A stretch of DNA of 64,000 nucleotides from Lucifuga dentata (Eukaryota; Chordata; Actinopteri; Ophidiiformes; Bythitidae): assembly GCA_014773175.1 (NCBI GenBank), contig VXCM01001443.1, forward strand, positions 50,848 through 114,847, read 5' to 3'. Each line of letters starts with the position of its first letter. Position 1 is the first letter of the stretch. Positions 1 to 11,110 of the stretch are shown piece after piece. The position numbers and the translations under genes were made by a program. The notes beneath the pieces were generated by a model. It saw only the letters and a program-made list of their open reading frames with translations, was not told the origin of the DNA and did not search any database.

Positions 1-217
1 TGCAGAACACCTGTAGTCTGCCGTCTTTGTTCCTTCTCTCTGGACTGTGTTGATGACCAGCAGGAGATCCAACAGTAATTAAACAAAAGCCACCAAAGGT
101 CGACATGAAAAGCTCCGGAGGAATCAGGCTAATAATTCTTTCATCCTGTAATCTGTGTATACACAGGTGGTGTGTTTGAAAGATGGAATGTTGTTGTGTA
201 TGCAGCGTGCTCAGATG

Positions 218-234
218 AGAGAGAGAGAGAGAAA

Positions 235-290
<56 letters not shown>
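218..290. repeat. (GA)n microsatellite
   Basis: About 73 bases of GA units with a few interruptions (AAAG, ACAG). Confidence 0.9.
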
Positions 291-291
<1 letters not shown>

Positions 292-377
292 TAATTTACC
301 CCATGGTTCATGTATTTGTTCAGAAGAGCAGAAAGAGTGGGGAATGCTTTGATCTAATGGGACGGTACTTACAGTTT

Positions 378-379
<2 letters not shown>

Positions 380-435
<56 letters not shown>
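380..435. repeat. (GATT)n tetranucleotide microsatellite
   Basis: About 13 perfect GATT units in a row. Confidence 0.92.
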
Positions 436-436
<1 letters not shown>

Positions 437-1148
437 TGGAAGCTCTTGGTTTGAATGCTGCATTACCGTGTTTCGTGCAGCTCGTCCTGACAGCAGCATC
501 ACCTCAAAGTGTCTTCATCCGTTCCAATTCACTTCTTTTAGTCATCAGCATATTTTCCTACAGTAATATTTGAATTGAATTTGAATTTTTATGTTTTATT
601 GTGAATTGCATACAAAACACTATGCCCAGCCCACATGGACTTACAAGACACCACTTTTTTTTTTCATACATACCAGATACAGATACATACATATACATAT
701 ACATATCCGCAGATACAGTGATGTTCAACCTCATCAAACAAAACAAATAAGCAAATAAAAATTTTCCTATACATGCAAAGTCATATTATGACTTTATCTA
801 TGCTAAGAACTCAGAGCTGCTACTCTCAGTCCTGCCACTCATTAAAGAGTAACAGCTATGAGCAGCATCCTCTGGTTTATTGATAAATTAGTGTGTGGAG
901 ATAAAATTAGCCAACTTAAAAACCTTAAAATTAAACAGCCATTCAGTTTTTCACTGTCACTCCAGCAAAATACTTCCGGGTTTTGGTCAAACTCCTCATC
1001 AAACATGGGTCCTCTCAGATCATCATAAGTACAATACAAAAGAAAATATGACTCATCCTCAACCTCTCCCAGCTCACATAAATCATATAGTAATAATTTG
1101 TATAGTTTGAGTTTGATGCTGGAAATCTGCTCCGTTCTGTGGTTGTGG

Positions 1149-1216
1149 TAAAGGACAATACTGGCGATTTTGCATGTTTAACATTACGTTACTGACAACC
1201 ATTTTCCAAAGCATAA
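1149..1216. mobile_element. Diverged end of a family A MITE
   Basis: TAAAGGACAATACTGG, then TTTTGCATGTTTAACATTACG and ACTGACAACCATTTTCC, match the terminal region of family A with substitutions. No opposite end was found nearby. Confidence 0.5.
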
Positions 1217-1880
1217 AACCTTTTTTTTGGATGAGGTTTTCCACACATTGTCTCAAAGTCAAATTCAGCTTCTGCTGCTGTGGTTTTCTTGCTACATGAA
1301 CCAAATGATGACAATGACGAGGAAAATAGTCCAATTTTATCTGTGTTGCAAGTAATTTATTAGTCTGGCATAGTCAACGTTTTCCCTCTATGGATTTTCT
1401 TTTTCCCACCTCCAAACGTTTCTGGACGACTTTACTGGTAGATTTTGGTTTCATTGGATGTTTTCCTGTGTAAAGCTGAACTAAACCAGACAGGAAATGT
1501 ATGGTTTGATCCATTTTGATCCATGATTTGGACCAGAACAAAAGGGACCACAGGCCTGATAGTGTATGTTAGAGGATGTTTGGTGTGTATCTTAGAGTAT
1601 GTTTCATTATGTTTGGTGTGTGTGTGTGTGTGTGTGTGTGGATGCGTGTTGTTGCGGCAGTGCATGAGAGATAGACGTGTTTTGTGGCTTGCCTGACTCC
1701 TGCTCGCCGTGACAGGCAGCGTATGAGTGTCACTTTGAATGACGAGCAGCTCAGGTCTCACAAATGCTGCATGTGGTTTGATTTATAAGCCAGACATGAC
1801 TTTAATATGAGAGAAAAGAGTGTTCCTATCCATCTGCGCTGCACTTTGTTACCGGATACATTTACAGACATAACTGAATT

Positions 1881-1911
1881 CTCTCCTCTCCTCTCCTCTC
1901 CTCTCCTCTCT
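1881..1911. repeat. (CTCTC)n short tandem repeat
   Basis: Six units of CTCTC in tandem. A CT/CTCG-rich tract follows at 2,001-2,037. Confidence 0.85.
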
Positions 1912-2068
1912 GTAGAAGCCTAATTCTGCAAATCATTGTTGGAATATTCAAACATATAAGAGCGCTCCATTAATATCAATACCATGAATACCTTAATGCT
2001 CTCTCTCTCTCTCTCGCTCGCTCGCTCTCTCTCTCTCATTTTTCACTGATTTGTGTATTGCTTTTGAA

Positions 2069-2215
2069 GCAATTGACAAAAATTTTGATGAATATTGATC
2101 CCAATGTTAATAAATTGTTAAAAAAAAAAAAAAAAAAANAAAAAAAAAAAAAAAAAAAATCCTGGATTTGCCCCTGTATCCAGATCCATGCCAAAATTGA
2201 ATGTGTTTTTCTTGT
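2069..2215. mobile_element. LINE 3'-tail-like fragment with A tract and N
   Basis: GATGAATATTGATCCCAATG, a long A run containing an N at 2,139, then TCCTGGATTTGCCCC and ATCCAGATCCATGCC. The last blocks resemble 55.0 kb and common fish L2/CR1-type 3' ends. Confidence 0.4.
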
Positions 2216-2507
2216 GGTGGGCAATATAGCATTAAAATAATATGATGATATGATCATGATATGCATCATCATGTTGCACTACAGTCAATATTGTGATATG
2301 ACAAATTTTTATTATCAAAAAATTATACCAGTATTATTAAGAATGAGATGATATGACACAGTCGTAGGTTCTTTCCTGGACCATCACCATTCCACCAAAC
2401 AGATATTGAACAATTATGCTAACAAACAATAAACCGACCAACAGATATGGGTAAATCTGTTTGTATGATGGGAATTTGAGATATGTTATAGAATATAAAA
2501 GTCTAAA

Positions 2508-2893
2508 TCAGTCATCCTCAAAGTCCAGACTCCGGTCCAGATCCGGACCGAACCACACCTTCTCCAGATTCTGAGCAAATTCTGCTTTTCATATGTATTA
2601 TTTGTATTATCTGCGAGACATTGCTGCAACACAATGAGTCAAAATACCGAGTCAAAACCGAATGGCCGACTTCTCCACTATCTGTGTGAGAACGTCTACT
2701 CTGCTTTGGTTTGGTCCAATCACATTCAGCGTCCCCTCATCTCCATGACAACGACGGGTTGACACAGCATTGGGCTCATTGAGAAAAGACAGCGCAGCTA
2801 GTTTCAGGATCCCAATCCGAACCTGGCTTGACTGAGTTTAATAAACGGACCTTTATCTTATTGAAAATGTACTTTGTGGAACTTTAAGATTTG
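2508..2893. repeat. Dispersed repeat, family C, copy 1
   Basis: Shares ordered blocks with 9,738-10,130: CTCCGGTCCAGATCCGGACC, TCTACTCTGCTTTGGTTTGG, CATCTCCATGACAAC, TTGGGCTCATTGAGA, TAAACGGACCTTT, ACTTTAAGATTTG. Superfamily not determined; the first block resembles hAT-derived interspersed repeats. Confidence 0.6.
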
Positions 2894-2959
2894 CCCTATA
2901 GAAACGCTACCCAGCACAATCTGAACAGACTATGCTTTACCTGTGAGCTTACAGCAATG

Positions 2960-3250
2960 TAGGATTCCATAATGGCTCCCAGTGTGCCCCCTTCCTCCTC
3001 CTCCTCCTCCTCCTCCTGACTCAGCTGGAGAAGCCCTCCACCCCTCCCTCCTCACTCCCAGATGAGTCAGGAGTGCCATTTGATTGTAATTAGCACCAGT
3101 GTAAGCGTAACTATTGCCGCCACACTCCACTAATGAAGCAGGGCTGCTGTGGCCCCTGTGTTTACCCCCGTGTAATCTATGGTATTGATGAAGGCGGGAG
3201 CGTGGACGTGGGGGAGGATGCTGCATCATGGGGCTCAGACTTTGGTTGAT
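2960..3250. promoter_or_regulatory. Candidate conserved non-coding element with TCC repeat
   Basis: A (TCC)n tract at about 2,995-3,017 is followed by unique sequence with GATGAGTCAG (AP-1-like), TGATTGTAATTAGCACC and CACTAATGAAGC homeodomain-type motifs. No coding signal. Confidence 0.25.
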
Positions 3251-3719
3251 GATGCAATAATGACACCATGTGGTTATTATGGGTATCACACCTTTAAGGT
3301 TGAGGTTCTCGTTGAATTGTAGTTGTCGACCTGCAGTTTAACATAACTCACTATTTGATCACATGGAGACGAGTAATAATGCAGAGGTAATAATACAATT
3401 GGAATTATAACAATTTTTTTTTTAAATCCCATTTTTTTTTAGCCTTCGCACAATATATATAAAAGCTGAATCAGAGTAATTTATATTTGAAAAAGAGAAT
3501 ATTATGGATACTTGTATAGGATGTAATTAGAATGCATATTTCAATATCCTACTCTGTATTTTTGTATACCGAGCCAGTATATTAGCAACTTTTTGCCTTA
3601 GTCTGTCCTCAAAAACTATATGACAACCACATGTTAACATAAAACTTACATTGATCTATGTAGAGACATTTGTTACAACAGACAAAACTATAAAAACAGA
3701 GTGTAATCATAAAACATAA

Positions 3720-4494
3720 AAAAACAGACAAACTTCAGGTTCAACCCTGAAAAAGCATCCAATAAGACAAAGGTCCTGAGCTGCCCAGAGAATGTAGTTT
3801 TTGATAAGATTTTTACTTTTGAAACATAACAGACAGAATATTAACAGATTCCATGGCTTACTCGGATTGACATTTACATGCCTGAACAAGAAGGCAGTCT
3901 GAGAATGCATACCTCCACCAAGGCCAACAAAATCCTCATTAAAAAAAAACTCCTTTTTTTTTTTTAAAGACCTACCATGCCATATTTCATTGAAATTGGT
4001 CAATTAGCATTGATTTTATAGGTTAAATAAATTCTTCTAGATCCAGATCAGCTCCAAAATTTAGTTGCTTCTTCATCTTGACATTATCTTTCTGACCGCT
4101 CAGTTTCACCCAAATCTGTCTATAACTTTTCAAGATATTCCTGCTAACAAACAGACATGGATGTTTGATGGATGTAATAAATCAGTTTACAATTACATAA
4201 TCTGGGTCTGATACTCAGAGTAAACCTACTCTGATTTACGCCAGTGTCAATGTAATTATAATGTTTACATGAAGTTTGAAAAAAAAAATCAATTTATTGC
4301 CTTAATCTGAACATAATCGGAGTTTTAACATGCGTGTAAATGTAGTGACTAGTGTTCACTCAGCAAACCTGCAAGGATAGAAGTGGATTATTGGGTTTTT
4401 TCACCTTAAAGCGTTGCAAAGGTTTCAAAAGAAATTCCTAAATGAAACTAAGAACATGTAAATCTGTATAAATATGTACCGATACATGTCACCT
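3720..4494. mobile_element. Composite repeat: family B fragment, LINE tail, dispersed repeat
   Basis: Positions 3,745-3,830 and 4,375-4,494 resemble parts of family B (GCATCCAATAAGACAAAGG, AGAAGTGGATTATTGGG). The last bases CATGTCACCTTTAA resemble the family B right end, abutting the TTAA of the family A MITE. Between them lie LINE-tail-like sequence (4,030-4,160: CCAGATCAGCTCCAAAATTT, CTGCTAACAAACAGACA) and a 160-bp dispersed repeat (4,190-4,350) shared with 39.26-40.14 kb. Confidence 0.45.
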
Positions 4495-5082
4495 TTAAAG
4501 GACCATACCGTCCATTTTATATTTGAGCCTAATATATTGAATTTTCATACAGGTAACATTACTGACAATCATTTCACAAAGCATGCTACTGGAACGGTGA
4601 ATTAAAAATGTTTTTCCTACCTTCCAGACCTCCATTAGTTTCAGTTCATTCTGGTACACTATTAAAATGTTGTTGATACTTGAAATGTTCTTGGGATAGG
4701 TAATCCACCATGGCCAACAAGACATGTATTCAGATTTTTTTCGAAGTTGTATAATTTTAGCGTTTAAGCGCAATAAAAAGCACAGAGTGAATGTATTGCC
4801 TCAACCGGGGAATATAGTCCCAAAAGAAGACCTGTGTTTATGGAAAAACTTAAACGGTTGTGACTTCATAAGGCTGCGTAACTATTAGCAGGAGAAACAT
4901 GGATTTTAAAGATGGGTGTATTGCTTGAATATTTGATTTTGAAAGATTAAGAGATTTTGCAAAATATCAGGAAAACTGAAATACAGTTTTATTCTTTGGG
5001 AAATGATTGTCAGTAACATAACATGTATGAAAATTGAATATAGTAGGCTCAAACATGCAAAATGGATGGTATGGTCCTTTAA
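4495..5082. mobile_element. Complete TTAA-flanked MITE (piggyBac-like), family A
   Basis: A 580-bp element (4,499-5,078) sits between TTAA target duplications at 4,495-4,498 and 5,079-5,082. The ends are inverted: AGGACCATACCGTCC on the left, and the right end reads back AGGACCATACCATCC. The inverted similarity extends about 80 bases, including GAAATGATTGTCAGTAAC near each inner edge. There is no transposase. The TTAA target and the terminal repeats suggest a piggyBac-type non-autonomous element; the superfamily is inferred. Confidence 0.8.
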
Positions 5083-5249
5083 TTTGTCTTATGGCTGGTT
5101 ATCAATCTTGATTCAACTCAGCCATAAAGAACCAGAACCAGAGTTCTGGTCAAAATATCATGGTTACGTTAAAGTTAGAAAGACCATATAAGGTAACTGT
5201 CCATATGCATACATTTTTATGATAGGTATATTGGAACCGTTTGCAATAA

Positions 5250-5455
5250 CAGGATTTTGAAAGCGTTCCCTCTGTGTAATAGTTAGCTGAACCTTGTGTA
5301 ATAGTCTGTGTTTAAACGTCGGCTGCTCATTGTAATAGCTGGCAGAAGCTCGTGTAATAGCTGATGTTTTGTGTGTGAGCGGGCTCTCAGGTAACAGAGG
5401 CCCTGCATATGGAATGAGATGGTAATAAGGAGGAGGAGGAGGAGGAGGAGGAGGN
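5250..5455. promoter_or_regulatory. Unique stretch with four spaced GTAATAG motifs
   Basis: TGTGTAATAG or TGTAATAGCT occurs near 5,273, 5,295, 5,331 and 5,352, separated by 21-36 bases, in otherwise non-repetitive sequence. It ends in a GGA repeat with an N (5,455). Function unknown; it may be a conserved element or an old tandem array. Confidence 0.25.
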
Positions 5456-5645
5456 CTTATCACCACGGGGCCAAATTCCAACAGTGAATTGCGCAGTTGT
5501 AACAAAAGTAACAGAGCGTCCATTCAGCCTGCACTAATCCAGATGGGAAAGTCAAACAGCAGAAAGTCCACGGCACAAACTCATTTCATCACTTTATTAA
5601 TTTAGATATTGCCTCCTCGCTCCTGTGGGAAGAAAAAAAAAAAGA

Positions 5646-5774
5646 GCCCCTGTGAAATGACCAACATCGGTGAGGCGTTTTGCTCTACATGGTTCCCCCA
5701 CTTCGTCTCNGCCCCTGTGAAATGACCAACATCGGTGAGGCGTTTTGCTCTACATGGTTCCCCCACTTCGTCTC
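5646..5774. repeat. Assembly duplication (64 bp, N, 64 bp)
   Basis: The stretch beginning GCCCCTGTGAAATGACC occurs at 5,646-5,709 and again, identically, at 5,711-5,774 around the N at 5,710. Same artefact type as at 13,072. Confidence 0.9.
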
Positions 5775-5775
5775 C

Positions 5776-6480
5776 TCCCGTTATCTGTTTAATTCATCCC
5801 GCCAATCTTGGCTGTCTTTACCCACTAAATTTCCCTTTGACACGCATGCCTTGCTTCGCATAATCCTCACTCCGGGGCAGAATTAAAAATGGAAAAAAGA
5901 GGAGGGAATAGGACAGGTGGCTGGAGAATCCTTGAAATAATGTTCAATGCCAAAGTCAGGAACGATTTGACCAGATTCGAATTGGGGGGGCTCATAGCGA
6001 GAGAGTTTTTCCTCTTTTTTTTTTCTTTTATTTTTGGAATCAAGGGGTAAAGGAAAGGTGACAGGTGGAAAATGTGCAGAGACTGAAAAGTCCCTAAAGA
6101 GCCGAGTCGAGGAGTCAGTTCTAAATTATGGTGCCAGAATGACTTCAGGGCAAAGCGGGTGGTAAGGAAGATGAGAATGTCAAAATGTCACTTTCCGGAG
6201 GTCTGATTTGAAAAGTTTTCTGTCTGTGGAAAAAAAAATGAGAACAGTCAGCTTGTTTTTTTCCTGCTCTTCACGTTTCCACTATTGACCTGTAGGGACC
6301 ATTTTGCACCGTGAATATCGCCGATGTGCTTATCTTTCCACAGCCATTTGTAGCAGTTGAACATTCATTTGCTGGTGTTTGTATCGGCCTTATCTGTTCG
6401 ATCGCTGCTGACACGAGCCGGAGCGGATTTCGATAATTCAGCGCTCGATGCATTATAACGCATGATATCAATAACAGGTG
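5776..6480. promoter_or_regulatory. Candidate conserved non-coding element
   Basis: Unique, balanced sequence lacking repeats, with TTATCTG/CTTATCTTT GATA-type sites near 6,331 and 6,390 and other motif-rich blocks (GTTATCTGTTTAATTCATCC near 5,782). Conservation is inferred from composition only. Confidence 0.25.
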
Positions 6481-6651
6481 AAATGGTCTATTTTACACAT
6501 GAAAAGTGCACGTTTATGATGGAGGGCTGATATGAGCAGCATAATGGCAGCAAAGCAGCACTGAAGCCTGACTGTTGTAAATGCAGTTTACTGTAGCTTG
6601 TGTTGTGACTGTATGGCTTGTCGACACCATTGCTGATAAAAGGCTTACTTC

Positions 6652-6688
<37 letters not shown>

Positions 6689-7544
6689 ACCCTAGGATGG
6701 CTGTTTGGGACAGAATAGATAGTGTGATTTGATTGTTATTGATTAGGTATCAAATTCTACTGCAGGACTGGATAAGAATCAGTGTTCAGATCCAGAGTGC
6801 AGGCCTGACCCCCATCAGGTGTAAGACCAAGGTGCAGACAGGGAAGACTGGCTCCTGGTCCTGATCTACGGCATGTCGGACTGCGTGTTGGGGCAGGCCG
6901 CGGCATACAGCGATGGCGGCAGCAGGCGGGCAGTGCTATTGATTGGGCTCCACAGGCTGAGACCAGCCAATTCAGAGCACCAGTGAGCTGAGACCGATTG
7001 GGCCTCCTGAGTTACAAAATCCCAGAGCTCATCTGCTGAAAAAAGAGCATTTCTCATTCCCCAAGCAAATGCCTCAAGAAAAAGTTTGAGATTTTTGGTT
7101 GAAAAAGATGGGAGCAAGGCAAACATTCATGTATGACTTTGACTACGTCTTTTATTAACTTAATCATAAACTGATTCCTCTGTTTTGGAACATAATTATC
7201 TTAGCAAAAACTTGGACAGCCAATCACAGCGCTGATACAGGCTAATCAAAAATTTGCTGGTATTGGAAATAAAGAAAAAAGAAATTGCAGGATATAAATG
7301 CTCCACAGGCTTCATTTTATGCGCATTTGACTCTTATTTTTCTTTCTTAATTCGCATTTAATGTGGTGCTGTATTTTAAATATGAGCATATTTCATATTG
7401 TACTTTAGATATTTAAATTCATTTAAACAGATCATTAATTCTACTCAAATCAAGTTAAGGCCTTCCAAATGGAAATTATGGTTACATTTTTATTTTTTAA
7501 AACAAAGCAGTTGGTATATGTATACTGTACTATATGTGTATTTG

Positions 7545-7567
7545 TGTGTTTGTGTGTGTGTGTGTGA
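7545..7567. repeat. (TG)n just before a candidate exon acceptor
   Basis: A nearly perfect TG tract ends within 7 bases of the acceptor of the exon at 7,574. It replaces the usual polypyrimidine tract in part. Confidence 0.85.
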
Positions 7568-7573
7568 GATCAG

Positions 7574-7712
7574 GTACGCTAAGCTGTTGCCGTCGCTCCA
7601 AGCAAAGCAGTTTTCAGCAGCTACAGGTTTGAGCCGCATGCTGATCATCGTGGGAGTCATAAAACCGACTATCCAGGACGAAAGTGTCTCAGAGGAGGTC
7701 ATACAGAGGCAG
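7574..7712 (+). CDS. Unrecognised gene, probable upstream exon
   Basis: The acceptor TCAG at 7,570-7,573 comes directly after a TG repeat and the donor is CAG|GTCAGG. One base completes a split codon, then 46 codons follow: YAKLLPSLQAKQFSAATG, LSRMLIIVGVIKPTIQD, ESVSEEVIQRQ. It ends in phase 0, compatible with the next candidate exon. A (CA)n tract begins 10 bases beyond the donor. The hydrophobic stretch LSRMLIIVGVI is too short and mixed to call a membrane helix. No family recognised. Further 5' exons, if any, were not found in 1-7,570. Confidence 0.48.
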
Positions 7713-7720
7713 GTCAGGCT

Positions 7721-7760
<40 letters not shown>
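7721..7760. repeat. (CA)n just after a candidate exon donor
   Basis: About 20 CA units starting 8 bases after the exon end at 7,712. Complementary in sense to the TG tract before the exon. Confidence 0.9.
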
Positions 7761-7762
<2 letters not shown>

Positions 7763-7789
7763 ATTGACTCATACCTAACACTGACTGAC

Positions 7790-9050
7790 AAAAAAAGGAC
7801 CAATTTAAGGAAGGGATTTGCCAAGTTTGTTCTGTCATGCTAAAACTGCAGGTCAGAGGCAACTTATAACTGATTTATGGATAAATATAATAAGTCATCA
7901 GTGTAATCTAGCCAGAGGAGAAGATGTTGCTCTGTCCAAACACTCTGACAGCCTAAAAACATTCTTACCATTTTTCCGGTTCAGCCACAAGATGGTGCTA
8001 GTGCAAGAATAATCACGGCTCCCCTTCAGAAGAGATACGAGGGGATCATGATTGCAAAACCGTTTGTTTCTATATCATCAGAGAATGTGAATTTGCCATG
8101 ATATGACACCAAGTGTCATTTTTAAAATAAATGAAAGCTGAACCTGTTCCTGGCGTTGACGTGACACCACAAATTCACCGTGTGTGTCATAAACTCAGCC
8201 TTTTGACAGGTCACCGGGGATGCAGTTAATATAGACTACAAGCTTTTTCCAATGAGGTTTTGCGGAGGGGAGGGGTTTATTTTGCACTTGCATGTACTCT
8301 GATCTGCTGTTAAAAAAANTTTTTTTTTTTTTTTTTTACTTGTTATGGAAAACATCTTAAACAGAGAAGGGGTAATGGATTCTGGTGATGAACAACAACC
8401 AATGTCTTTGGTAATATGAGGGAAATTTGCTCCAGAGATTGACGTTTTAGCTAGAAAACAAAGCAGTCAGTCGTCTGGGCTGCATCATGGAAACAGAGGA
8501 AGATTGGAGAAAATGCTACCATTCATTTACTGTATTTGACCCTTTATATTTTACTTAAATGTATTTTAATCCTATAACGCCATTTGTGTCACATTTGATA
8601 CATGATTTTCTGAGACTCTGCATCATCAACATGATCAATTATTGACCAATATGCCTATTGTATTGTATCTAAAAAAAAAAAAAAGTGCCAGTTTAAATCC
8701 TGTTGAGCTAAATAAATGCCTGATGTATCAAATGTGATACAAGAAAAAAATCATATAAAAAAATAAAGATATAAATGAATAAAAAATAAAATATAAATAA
8801 AATATAAAAAAAATATAAATATAAAAATATATTAAATAAATATAAAAAAAAATTTAAAAAATATCTATATAAAATATAAATAAAAATAAAAATAAAAAAA
8901 AAAATTCAGGATTTTTTTTTTTTTTTNTTTTTGCAGTTTGTTAAAGGGTTCCATAAAGAAATAAACTGCAGAAAATTCTGATAATCATTTCATAGGTCAG
9001 GCTTTACAGGGTTAAGTGTTGTCTGTATGAGGCGATGGCGACCGCTCCAG
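7790..9050. other. Intronic AT-rich stretch of the plus-strand gene
   Basis: No exon recognised. It contains a T run with an N at 8,319 and an extreme A/T low-complexity zone at about 8,755-8,926 built of AAATATAAA-like units, ending in a T run with an N at 8,927. Confidence 0.55.
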
Positions 9051-9237
9051 GACGAGCGTGAACAGTTCGTTAAGGCGACGTGTTCTCTGCTGCCAGACAC
9101 CCACGATTTGATGGCAGCAGTGATGAGGGACCTATTTCAGCGTTTCAAGTATTACAGTTGTTGCCAAGGAGATAACGACATCATTGTGCTTGAATTCTCT
9201 GAGGACGGAGAAAGGTTTTGTAGAAAGGCTAGTGAAG
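9051..9237 (+). CDS. Unrecognised gene, probable internal exon (boundaries uncertain)
   Basis: An open frame reads DEREQFVKATCSLLPDTHD, then LMAAVMRDLFQRFKYYSCC, then QGDNDIIVLEFSEDGERFC. Its composition looks like a folded protein, not random intron. A phase-0 acceptor (GCTCCAG) at 9,050 would fit the exon at 7,574-7,712. The possible donors at 9,214 and 9,237 end in phases 2 and 1 and cannot join the exon at 10,670 without a stop. Either an exon between them was missed or one boundary is wrong. Confidence 0.42.
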
Positions 9238-9737
9238 GTTATAACACACACACACACACACAGAACTCAATAGAGCATGCAGTCCATTTCTCAAGGGCAT
9301 GTTCTGTGGTCACTGCTTAATTGAACTGAAGCAGAATTGTTTGCTGCTATGTTAATGGCACCAAAGCTATCTGCTCTCATCACGTATGTGCGATATACAG
9401 TTAAAGGGCAACGCTGCTCAGTTTAAGAATACACATCTGTTCTGTTAGCCTGGTGAACTCCTGCATCAACCTGGAGAATCGGAGAACCAGGACTTAGGTT
9501 GATGTCAGACTGTAGTCCGTTTGCTGTCAGCATTGCTACAAGGCTGCGTTTAACTCTTGCTTTGGTTCAGTTTCACACAGAAAAACATCCAATCAAACCA
9601 AAAGTCACATGAGACTGCGCGCTCCCCTCATTGGTCAGAAATGTCTAAGGGGTGAGAGAAAGAAAATCAAAACAGGAAAGAGTTACTTTGCCAGGATAGC
9701 TAAATAATATGGAACAAAGACAGAGATGCTTTCCTAG

Positions 9738-10130
9738 TCACAGTCATCCTCAAACTCCGGACTCCGGTCCAGATCCGGACCAAACCACAACTGTCTTTGG
9801 ACTCTGATCTGTGAGACATCACTACAACGCAACGAGTCAATTCTCTGCAGCTTAGAAAGCGAAACCAAATGTCTGACTGCTCCACTGTCTGTGAGAATGT
9901 CTACTCTGCTTTGGTTTGGTCTCATCATCTCCATGACAACAATAGGCTGACACTGTGTTGGGCTCATTGAGAGTGACAGTGCAGATTGACAGTTGATAAC
10001 GCAGGTAGTTTCATTAGAACCTCCCCCAATGCTCGACACCTTAAATTCCCAGTAAAAATTTAACATCCCAGTCCGACCTTATTAAACGGACCTTTGCTTT
10101 ATTGAAAATTTTCTTTGTGGACCTTTAAGA
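9738..10130. repeat. Dispersed repeat, family C, copy 2
   Basis: Co-linear with the copy at 2.5-2.9 kb, differing by substitutions and indels. It lies between two exons of the plus-strand gene. Flanking sequence at 9,540-9,640 and 10,495-10,610 (GACCACCTCTTCTAAACGG, AAACGAACCGAAATGAACC) may be the two sides of an older element into which it inserted. Confidence 0.6.
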
Positions 10131-10669
10131 TTTGTATTTGAGTACCCTTGATTTAAGCCATAAACCAAACGTACCACCAACTACAGTAGCAGAAGCTGAA
10201 TTTGACTTCAAGACGACGTGTGCAAAACCACATGTTGTTTCGCGTGATGTGAAGAAGGGATGTTTCCTTCAGACGCTGAACAGGACAATCGAACACATAC
10301 AACCACATGCTAATCTTCAACATGTTAGCATAACCTTGATGCGTTACAACCTTTTTAAAGCATCCATAGGATTTGCTACTTAAAAGTGAGGTTTAGCTAA
10401 TGTTACACACACACACTGAGCCATCTCTGGTTCTAGATCAATCAGTAGATCAGATCACTTTGTCGTCAAGTCAGAAGCCACGTGGATCATTTTCAGACCA
10501 AATGAATCGCTCCAGAGTTTTTCATGTAGCGGACCGAGACCACCTCTTCTAAACGGCCTCCCAAACGAACCGAAATGAACCCCCGTCTGACAACTGTCAT
10601 ACTCTGAGCTTGTGCTTTTTCCCAAAAAGATTTGTGGATTTTGTGACAGATTTCTGTTCTTTGTTATAG

Positions 10670-10752
10670 AAATATCTGCTGTGTAACCCTGCCCACCAGA
10701 GCAGTGCTGTGGATGAACATTACTTCATGAATGAGAGTGCAGCTCAAGTCAG
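10670..10752 (+). CDS. Unrecognised gene, antepenultimate exon
   Basis: The acceptor follows a pyrimidine-rich tract (TTCTTTGTTATAG) and the donor is CAG|GTACAG. Of its 83 bases, 27 codons read KYLLCNPAHQSS then AVDEHYFMNESAAQV, plus two bases of the split arginine codon completed by the next exon. Only this frame is open. It requires the preceding exon to end in phase 0. Confidence 0.57.
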
Positions 10753-10859
10753 GTACAGCAAATACACAGAAATATGGCAAGTTCCTATATTTTCTGCAGG
10801 TAGTTCAAATAAACATTCAAAGCTAAACAAAATGATTTTTATATTGTTTTGTTTTAAAG

Positions 10860-10956
10860 GGATATAACAAAGTTTAAGCAGCTTTCCACCAGAACGTCAG
10901 TGAGCGTGATCACAGGAGATTCCTTTGACCAGCAAATACCTGAAAACCTGAACCAG
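10860..10956 (+). CDS. Unrecognised gene, penultimate exon
   Basis: This 97-base exon lies between a T-rich acceptor (GTTTTAAAG) and a strong donor (CAG|GTGAGC). One leading base completes an arginine codon from the upstream exon and 32 whole codons follow: DITKFKQLSTRTSV then SVITGDSFDQQIPENLNQ. It ends in phase 0, which the terminal exon requires. The intron after it starts with a short tandem GCATGTTTA-like repeat at about 10,961-10,999. Product unknown. Confidence 0.6.
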
Positions 10957-11110
10957 GTGAGCATGTTTAGCATGTTAAGCATGTTTAGCATGTTTGAGCA
11001 GTAGATGCATTAATAAACACTTTGATGTTTACACACTTTAATGCAATCAGTGAGCAATGCTGCAGTAACATGCTGTAAAACCCACATTAAATGTTATTTC
11101 TCTGCACCAG

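Larger units (their letters stand above)
1..7573. other. Flank of the plus-strand gene: no coding exon recognised
   Basis: It could be intergenic or early introns of the plus-strand gene. Its content is listed individually: microsatellites, family A and C repeats, LINE tails, an assembly duplication, and two enhancer-like stretches. In 6,490-7,540 I see only unique AT-rich sequence with a (TG)n tract. Confidence 0.6.

Noticed and set aside
1432..1761. 109-codon minus-strand frame with a Thr-His run
   Set aside because: The run is a translated microsatellite; no domain, no splice signals.
2930..3289. 119-codon minus-strand frame with a glycine run
   Set aside because: The glycine run comes from a TCC repeat; no similarity or splice support. 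The sequence looks non-coding and possibly conserved.
7818..8012. 64-codon plus-strand frame after the first candidate exon
   Set aside because: No suitable splice sites; AT-rich intronic composition.
10132..10383. 83-codon plus-strand frame between candidate exons
   Set aside because: Begins inside a dispersed repeat and has no good acceptor or donor in suitable phase, so I did not use it to fill the missing exon.
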